The notes beneath the pieces are model-generated. The model saw only the letters and a program-made list of their open reading frames with translations. It ran no database searches and was not told where the DNA came from. A DNA stretch of 52,929 nt from positions 1-52,929 of the forward strand of contig NZ_LZMD01000092.1 in NCBI RefSeq assembly GCF_001668575.1. Direction: 5' to 3'. Origin of the DNA: Mycobacterium sp. 1164985.4 (GTDB lineage Bacteria > Actinomycetota > Actinomycetes > Mycobacteriales > Mycobacteriaceae). Positions 48,558 to 52,929 of this stretch are shown here, piece by piece. How positions within the stretch are numbered: the stretch's first letter is position 1; every line of letters starts with the position of its first letter. Made by a program: the position numbers and the translations under genes.

Positions 48558-50248
48558 GGGGACTCAGCGTAGGCGTCGGGCCGCACCGGTTGGGGCGGCG
48601 GTGGCGGCGGTTGCTCGTGCGGCGGGCTCGTGACGCTGCGCCAGGGCAACCGGTTGTAGGTCAGCAGGATCAGCGCGGCGACGATCACGGTGCTCGCCGC
48701 GGTCGCGAGCAGGATCTGGAAGACCGTGAACCGGTCGCCGTTCGCGGTCGGCCCGAAGATGCCGACGGCCAGGGTCACGACGATCGTGGTGCTGCGGAAC
48801 GCCGGCCGGGTGGCCCACGCCGCGAGGGGAAGCACCGCCCACAGCACGTACCAGGGCTGGACCACCGGGAACAGCAGCACGGTCATGCCGAGCGCGACGC
48901 CGAGCCCGCCCACCGGATGCAGGCGCCCGCGCAGCACCGACAACAGGAGCCAGGTCACCAGGATCGCGATGATGAACACGCCGATCGCACGGGTCAGGCC
49001 CAGGACGGCGGTGGTGTGGTCGCCCAACCCCAGCAGAATGCCGACCTGCCCGGTGCCCAGCGCCAACAGGGTGGGCAGTGACATCCAACTGCGCACGACG
49101 TTCGCGGTGCCCAGCGTGTTGAGCCAGCCGAACCCGAGGCCGCTGGCCCATCCGATCAGCGCTATCACCACGACCGATACGGCCGTCAACGACCCGCCTG
49201 CCAGGAAAAACGCCTTCACAGTCCCGCCCCACCGGCAGGCCAGTGCCATCGCCACGAAGCCGAGCGCCAGCAGCGATGGCAGTTTGACCTGCGACGACAG
49301 GGTGATCAAGACGACGCCGGTCAACAACATCGCCATCGGCCACCATCGCGCCCACTGCTCGCGGTCGTGCGGCCAGGACAGCGGTCGGGGAAGCAGCGGG
49401 GTGGCGGCTGAAATGCTGCTGACGCCGCGCAGCGCGAACTCGGTGCCCGCGAGCATCAGGCCCAGCATCAGGGCCTCGTTGTGGATGCCGCCGACCAGAT
49501 GCATGATCAGCAGCGGGTTGGCCGCCCCCAGCCACAGCGCGCTCACCTCGGCGACACCGCAGCGGCGCGCGAGTCGCGGCGTCGCCCAGACGATCAGCCC
49601 CACACCGAGCAGCACGACCAGCCGGTGACACAGCACCGCGGCCACGATGTTCTCGCCGGTCAACGCGGAGATGCCCTGGCCGATCCACAGGAACAGCGGC
49701 CCGTATGGTGCGGGCGTCTCGCGCCACATGTTGGGCACCGAGAGCGTGAACACGTGGTCCAGGCCCAGGCCGGTGGCCGGGCCGACCCGGTACGGATCAA
49801 GGCCCTTTATGCCGATCTCGCTCTGCGCGAGGTAGGAGTACACGTCGCGGCTGTACATGGGCGGAGCGAGGAGCAGCGGCAACACCCACAGCCACAGCAG
49901 CCGGTCCAGCTGGCTGCGCGACATCCGCCGGTCACCGAGCGCGAAGCGCCCCAGCATCAGCCAGGCCAGCGCCATCATGACCGCGCCAGTGGTGGTCATG
50001 GTCAACGACACCGTCTGTATGCGCGAAGGCAGGTTGAGCAGCCGTACGCCGAACGTCGGATCCTGCACGACCGGCCTGGCCCCGACACCCAGGGCGCCGA
50101 TCGCCATCAGAACGGTGCCGGTGGCCCCGAAGAGCCGCGTCCGGCGCAGCGCGATGACCTCGGCATCGTTGAGGGGCGAACCCACGGGGCGTTCGTCGGC
50201 GTGCCAACGGGCGATCGACGTGCTGAACGAGGGGAGGCGGGCTGCCAC
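48554..50248 (-). CDS. mptB: Alpha-(1->6)-mannosyltransferase MptB-like (GT-C family)
   Basis: 564 aa, integral membrane protein with about thirteen helices. It has the GT-C pattern: an early extracytoplasmic loop with acidic residues (APPMYSRDVYSYLAQ, then GLDPYRVGP) and DAEV and RTRLFGATG near the start. MptB elongates the alpha-(1->6) mannan backbone of lipomannan/lipoarabinomannan from polyprenyl-phosphate mannose. GTG 50248 is chosen: it gives a VAARLPSFSTSIA-type start like the M. tuberculosis orthologue and has TACGCT 6 nt upstream; 50269 (ATG) is the alternative. It leads the operon with the ABC exporter. Matches Rv1459c. Confidence 0.93.
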   Translation of the reverse strand: MAARLPSFSTSIARWHADERPVGSPLNDAEVIALRRTRLFGATGTVLMAIGALGVGARPVVQDPTFGVRLLNLPSRIQTVSLTMTTTGAVMMALAWLMLGRFALGDRRMSRSQLDRLLWLWVLPLLLAPPMYSRDVYSYLAQSEIGIKGLDPYRVGPATGLGLDHVFTLSVPNMWRETPAPYGPLFLWIGQGISALTGENIVAAVLCHRLVVLLGVGLIVWATPRLARRCGVAEVSALWLGAANPLLIMHLVGGIHNEALMLGLMLAGTEFALRGVSSISAATPLLPRPLSWPHDREQWARWWPMAMLLTGVVLITLSSQVKLPSLLALGFVAMALACRWGGTVKAFFLAGGSLTAVSVVVIALIGWASGLGFGWLNTLGTANVVRSWMSLPTLLALGTGQVGILLGLGDHTTAVLGLTRAIGVFIIAILVTWLLLSVLRGRLHPVGGLGVALGMTVLLFPVVQPWYVLWAVLPLAAWATRPAFRSTTIVVTLAVGIFGPTANGDRFTVFQILLATAASTVIVAALILLTYNRLPWRSVTSPPHEQPPPPPPQPVRPDAYAESP

Positions 50249-50254
50249 CTCAGC

Positions 50255-50260
50255 AGCGTA
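50255..50260 (-). promoter_or_regulatory. Putative leaderless -10 (TACGCT) for mptB
   Basis: TACGCT on the minus strand, 6 nt before the GTG 50248. Confidence 0.4.
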
Positions 50261-50303
50261 ACCGCCCATGTTATGGCTCTTGTCACGCTAAGGGTGCCCT
50301 TGC

Positions 50304-50333
50304 TTTACACCACTTTCCGAATTCCGTCACAAT
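50304..50333 (+). promoter_or_regulatory. Putative sufR promoter (TTTACA-N18-CACAAT)
   Basis: TTTACA at 50304-50309 and CACAAT at 50328-50333 are 18 bp apart; the -10 ends 6 nt before the sufR GTG, as in leaderless genes. Confidence 0.5.
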
Positions 50334-50343
50334 AGTGTTGTGA
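50327..50343. promoter_or_regulatory. Candidate SufR operator, palindrome TCACAA-N5-TTGTGA
   Basis: A perfect 6-5-6 inverted repeat covers the proposed -10 and the GTG start of sufR (50340-50342). It also matches, with one mismatch, an ACACT-N5-TGTGA pattern that I recall for M. tuberculosis SufR. Binding here would stop transcription initiation of the whole suf operon. Confidence 0.6.
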
Positions 50344-51056
50344 AATTCAGTCCGGAGGCGGGAGCCGATCGCCACACCCGTGGGGCGATCGTGCAGTTGC
50401 TGCTCGAATCCGGACCGATCACCGCCGGTGAGATCGGCGAACAGCTCGGTATCTCGGCCGCAGGCGTGCGTCGTCACCTCGACGCATTGATGGAGGCAGG
50501 AGATGCGCAGGCCAGCGCCGCGGCGGCCTGGCAGCACACCGGCCGGGGCAGGCCCGCGAAGCGTTACCGCCTCACCGCGGCCGGGCGCGCCAAGCTCGGC
50601 CACGCCTACGACGATCTGGCCGTGGCCGCCATCCGCCAGCTCCGCGAGATCGGCGGTGACGACGCCGTACGGAAGTTCGCTCGTCGCCGGATAGACGGAA
50701 TCCTGGCGGGAGTAACCGACGGCCCCGATGACGTTGCATCTAAGGCCGACCGGGTCGCCGACGCGCTGACCAAGGCCGGCTACGCGACGACTGTGACATC
50801 GGTGACACCTGCCGGATCCATCCACGGAATCCAGCTGTGTCAGCACCACTGTCCGGTCTCACACGTCGCGGAGGAGTTCCCCGAGTTGTGCGAGACCGAG
50901 CGGGAGGCCTTCGCCGAGATTCTGGGAACTCACGTGCAGAGGCTCGCCACGATCGTCAACGGCGACTTCGCCTGTACGACGCACGTACCGCTGGTCGAAA
51001 AGATCAGTGCTTCAGCTCAATCAGCCCCCACTAACAAGCAAGGAGCGTCGAGATGA
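50340..51056 (+). CDS. sufR: Fe-S cluster-dependent repressor SufR
   Basis: 238 aa, first gene of the suf operon. The N-terminal DNA-binding domain is a winged HTH (RGAIVQLLLESGPITAGEIGEQLGISAAGVRRHLDAL in parts). The C-terminal half holds the cluster-binding cysteines: HCPVSHVAEEFPELC and the later DFACTTH, with another Cys in QLCQHH. Cluster occupancy is expected to control repression of suf genes. GTG 50340 is inside the palindrome. The stop overlaps the sufB start (ATGA). Confidence 0.95.
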   Translation: MKFSPEAGADRHTRGAIVQLLLESGPITAGEIGEQLGISAAGVRRHLDALMEAGDAQASAAAAWQHTGRGRPAKRYRLTAAGRAKLGHAYDDLAVAAIRQLREIGGDDAVRKFARRRIDGILAGVTDGPDDVASKADRVADALTKAGYATTVTSVTPAGSIHGIQLCQHHCPVSHVAEEFPELCETEREAFAEILGTHVQRLATIVNGDFACTTHVPLVEKISASAQSAPTNKQGASR

Positions 51057-52498
51057 CGACGACACCCGAGGTCCACAAGGTCGGCGAGCCGCTCAGCCAA
51101 GACGAGGCCATCGCTTCGCTGAGCCGCTACGGCTACGGCTGGGTGGACTCCGACGTCGCGGGTGCCAGCGCGCAGCGCGGGCTGTCCGAGGCGGTGGTTC
51201 GGGACATCTCCGCGAAGAAGAACGAGCCGCAGTGGATGCTCGACATCCGGCTCAAGGCGCTGCGCACCTTCGAGAAGAAGCCGATGCCGAACTGGGGTTC
51301 CAACCTCGAGGGCATCGACTTCGACAACATCAAGTACTTCGTGCGGTCGACGGAGAAGCAGGCCGCCACGTGGGACGACCTGCCCGACGACATCCGCAAC
51401 ACCTACGACAAGCTGGGCATCCCCGAGGCGGAGAAGCAGCGCCTGGTCTCCGGTGTCGCGGCCCAGTACGAGTCCGAGGTCGTCTACCACCAGATCCGTG
51501 AGGACCTGGAGGCTCAGGGCGTCATCTTCCTCGACACGGACACTGCGCTGCGCGAGCATCCGGAGATCTTCAAGCAGTACTTCGGCACCGTGATCCCCGC
51601 CGGCGACAACAAGTTCTCCGCGCTGAACACCGCCGTCTGGTCGGGTGGCTCCTTCATCTACGTGCCGCCCGGCGTGCATGTCGACATCCCGCTGCAGGCC
51701 TACTTCCGGATCAACACCGAGAACATGGGCCAGTTCGAGCGCACGCTGATCATCGTCGACGAGGGTGCCTACGTGCACTACGTCGAGGGCTGCACGGCGC
51801 CGATCTACAAGAGCGACTCGCTGCACTCGGCGGTCGTGGAGATCATCGTCAAGGCGGGCGGGCGCTGCCGGTACACGACCATCCAGAACTGGTCGAGCAA
51901 CGTCTACAACCTGGTCACCAAGCGAGCCCGGGCCGAGGCCGGCGCGACCATGGAGTGGGTCGACGGCAACATCGGCTCCAAGGTCACCATGAAGTACCCC
52001 GCGGTGTGGATGACCGGTGAGCATGCCCGGGGCGAGGTGCTCTCGGTGGCGTTCGCCGGCGAGGGGCAGCACCAGGACACCGGCGCCAAGATGCTGCACC
52101 TGGCACCCAACACGTCGAGCAACATCGTGTCCAAGTCCGTCGCCCGTGGCGGCGGTCGTGCCTCGTATCGTGGCCTGGTCCAGGTCAACAAGGGCGCGCA
52201 CGGATCACGCTCGAGCGTGAAATGCGATGCCTTGCTTGTCGATACGATCAGCCGCTCCGACACCTACCCGTACGTCGACATCCGCGAGGACGACGTGACG
52301 ATGGGCCATGAGGCCACCGTGTCGAAGGTCAGTGAGGATCAGCTGTTCTACCTGATGAGCCGCGGCCTGACCGAGGACGAGGCGATGGCGATGGTGGTGC
52401 GCGGCTTCGTCGAGCCGATCGCCAAGGAGCTTCCGATGGAGTATGCGCTGGAGCTCAACCGGCTGATCGAGCTGCAGATGGAAGGCGCGGTTGGGTGA
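51053..52498 (+). CDS. sufB: Fe-S cluster assembly protein SufB
   Basis: 481 aa, scaffold subunit of the SufBC2D complex. Conserved blocks: YGYGWVDSDVAGASAQRGLS, FVRSTEKQAATWDDLP, SGGSFIYVPPGVHVDIPLQA, YVHYVEGCTAPIYKSDSLHS with the conserved cysteine, and the C-terminal SRGLTEDEAMAMVVRGFVEP. The gene is continuous and of normal size, so no intein is present, unlike the M. tuberculosis orthologue as I recall it. It overlaps sufR and sufD. Confidence 0.97.
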   Translation: MTTTPEVHKVGEPLSQDEAIASLSRYGYGWVDSDVAGASAQRGLSEAVVRDISAKKNEPQWMLDIRLKALRTFEKKPMPNWGSNLEGIDFDNIKYFVRSTEKQAATWDDLPDDIRNTYDKLGIPEAEKQRLVSGVAAQYESEVVYHQIREDLEAQGVIFLDTDTALREHPEIFKQYFGTVIPAGDNKFSALNTAVWSGGSFIYVPPGVHVDIPLQAYFRINTENMGQFERTLIIVDEGAYVHYVEGCTAPIYKSDSLHSAVVEIIVKAGGRCRYTTIQNWSSNVYNLVTKRARAEAGATMEWVDGNIGSKVTMKYPAVWMTGEHARGEVLSVAFAGEGQHQDTGAKMLHLAPNTSSNIVSKSVARGGGRASYRGLVQVNKGAHGSRSSVKCDALLVDTISRSDTYPYVDIREDDVTMGHEATVSKVSEDQLFYLMSRGLTEDEAMAMVVRGFVEPIAKELPMEYALELNRLIELQMEGAVG

Positions 52499-52929
52499 CC
52501 GGGGCGAGCGAGTTGACCACTGCGATCGAGGGAACACCGGCCGGGTCGGCACTCAACAAGGGCGAGATCTTCACCTCCTTCGACGTGAACGCCTTCGAAG
52601 TGCCCGGCGGCCGCGACGAAATCTGGCGGTTCACGCCGTTGAAGCGCCTGCGCGGTCTGCACGACGGCTCCGCGGTCGCCTCGGGTAGCGCAACCATCAC
52701 CGTGGGTGAACGGCCCGGTGTCACCGTGGAAACGGTCGGGCGTGACGACGAGCGGCTCGGCCAAGGCGGTGTGCCCGCCGACCGGGTTGCCGCGCAGGCG
52801 TATTCGTCGTTCGACAGCGCGACCATCGTCACGGTCGCCCGCGACACCGAGGTGGCCGAGCCGATCGAGATCGACGTCACCGGCCCGGGTGAGGGCGCGG
52901 TGGCCTACGGGCACCTGCAGATCCGCGTC
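52495..52929 (+). CDS. sufD: Fe-S cluster assembly protein SufD, N-terminal part (truncated by window edge)
   Basis: 145 codons from GTG 52495, which overlaps the sufB stop (GTGA). The visible part shows the SufD N-terminus: LNKGEIFTSFDVNAFEVPGG, RDEIWRFTPLKRLRGL and VEIDVTGP-type beta-helix strands further on. Position directly after sufB supports sufD. The rest of the gene and probably sufC, sufS and sufU lie outside the window. Confidence 0.92.
   Translation, partial: MTGASELTTAIEGTPAGSALNKGEIFTSFDVNAFEVPGGRDEIWRFTPLKRLRGLHDGSAVASGSATITVGERPGVTVETVGRDDERLGQGGVPADRVAAQAYSSFDSATIVTVARDTEVAEPIEIDVTGPGEGAVAYGHLQIRV

Overview
The window is GC-rich actinobacterial chromosome, almost certainly from a Mycobacterium and most likely a rapid grower (Mycolicibacterium type). 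The gene order fmt-rsmB-rpe-ribD ... P55-lprG-ribE-ribBA-ribH ... uvrC-rapZ-yvcK-whiA ... gap-pgk-tpiA-secG ... pgl-opcA-zwf-tal-tkt, ctaB-qor-ctaA, ABC exporter, mptB, sufR-sufB-sufD follows the M. tuberculosis Rv1406-Rv1462 order as I remember it. Differences from that reference fit an environmental species: ppc lies next to secG, sufB has no intein, and a cyclase/ATPase array sits between whiA and gap. No rRNA, tRNA, CRISPR array, prophage or intact insertion sequence was seen.

Layout. 1-4.3 kb: end of a lemA-like gene, then fmt, rsmB, rpe and ribD. 4.3-9.6 kb, minus strand: an ABC ATPase fused to a cyclic-nucleotide-binding domain with its FtsX-type permease, a DJ-1/PfpI protein, and the coupled lprG-P55 lipid export pair. 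9.8-13.3 kb: ribE, a small secreted protein on the other strand, ribBA, ribH and a PH-domain membrane protein. 13.3-15.8 kb, minus strand: a lipoprotein gamma-glutamyltransferase and a GNAT acetyltransferase. 15.8-20.7 kb: the uvrC-rapZ-yvcK-whiA operon, joined by ATGA overlaps. 20.7-27.4 kb: two large tandem genes, each a class III nucleotidyl cyclase domain followed by an NB-ARC/STAND ATPase and helical repeats, then a decayed third copy and a solute-binding-domain protein without a signal peptide. 27.5-33.7 kb: gap, pgk, tpiA, secG, ppc. 33.7-36.3 kb: a coiled-coil protein, a DUF222/HNH protein and a DHFR-like reductase. 36.3-42.8 kb, minus strand: the pentose phosphate operon tkt-tal-zwf-opcA-pgl. 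42.9-50.2 kb: heme O and heme A synthases, quinone oxidoreductase, an ATP-grasp protein, an ABC exporter and mptB. 50.3 kb to the end: the SufR-controlled Fe-S assembly operon.

Most of the window is core metabolism: riboflavin synthesis, lower glycolysis with PEP carboxylase, oxidative pentose phosphate pathway, heme A synthesis, lipomannan synthesis and Fe-S assembly. Many operon heads carry a [T/C]ANNNT hexamer 6-7 nt before the start codon, the layout of leaderless mycobacterial promoters, and I used this to choose several starts.

The least ordinary region is 20.7-27.4 kb. Its cyclase domains are about 99% identical at DNA level over 414 bp while the attached ATPase and repeat parts have diverged, which points to gene conversion or recent domain replacement. 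Other items to examine are a palindrome covering the sufR start, a divergent promoter pair sharing one -10 element between qor and the ATP-grasp gene, a MIRU-like spacer between zwf and opcA, and an orphan terminator-like hairpin near 34.18 kb.
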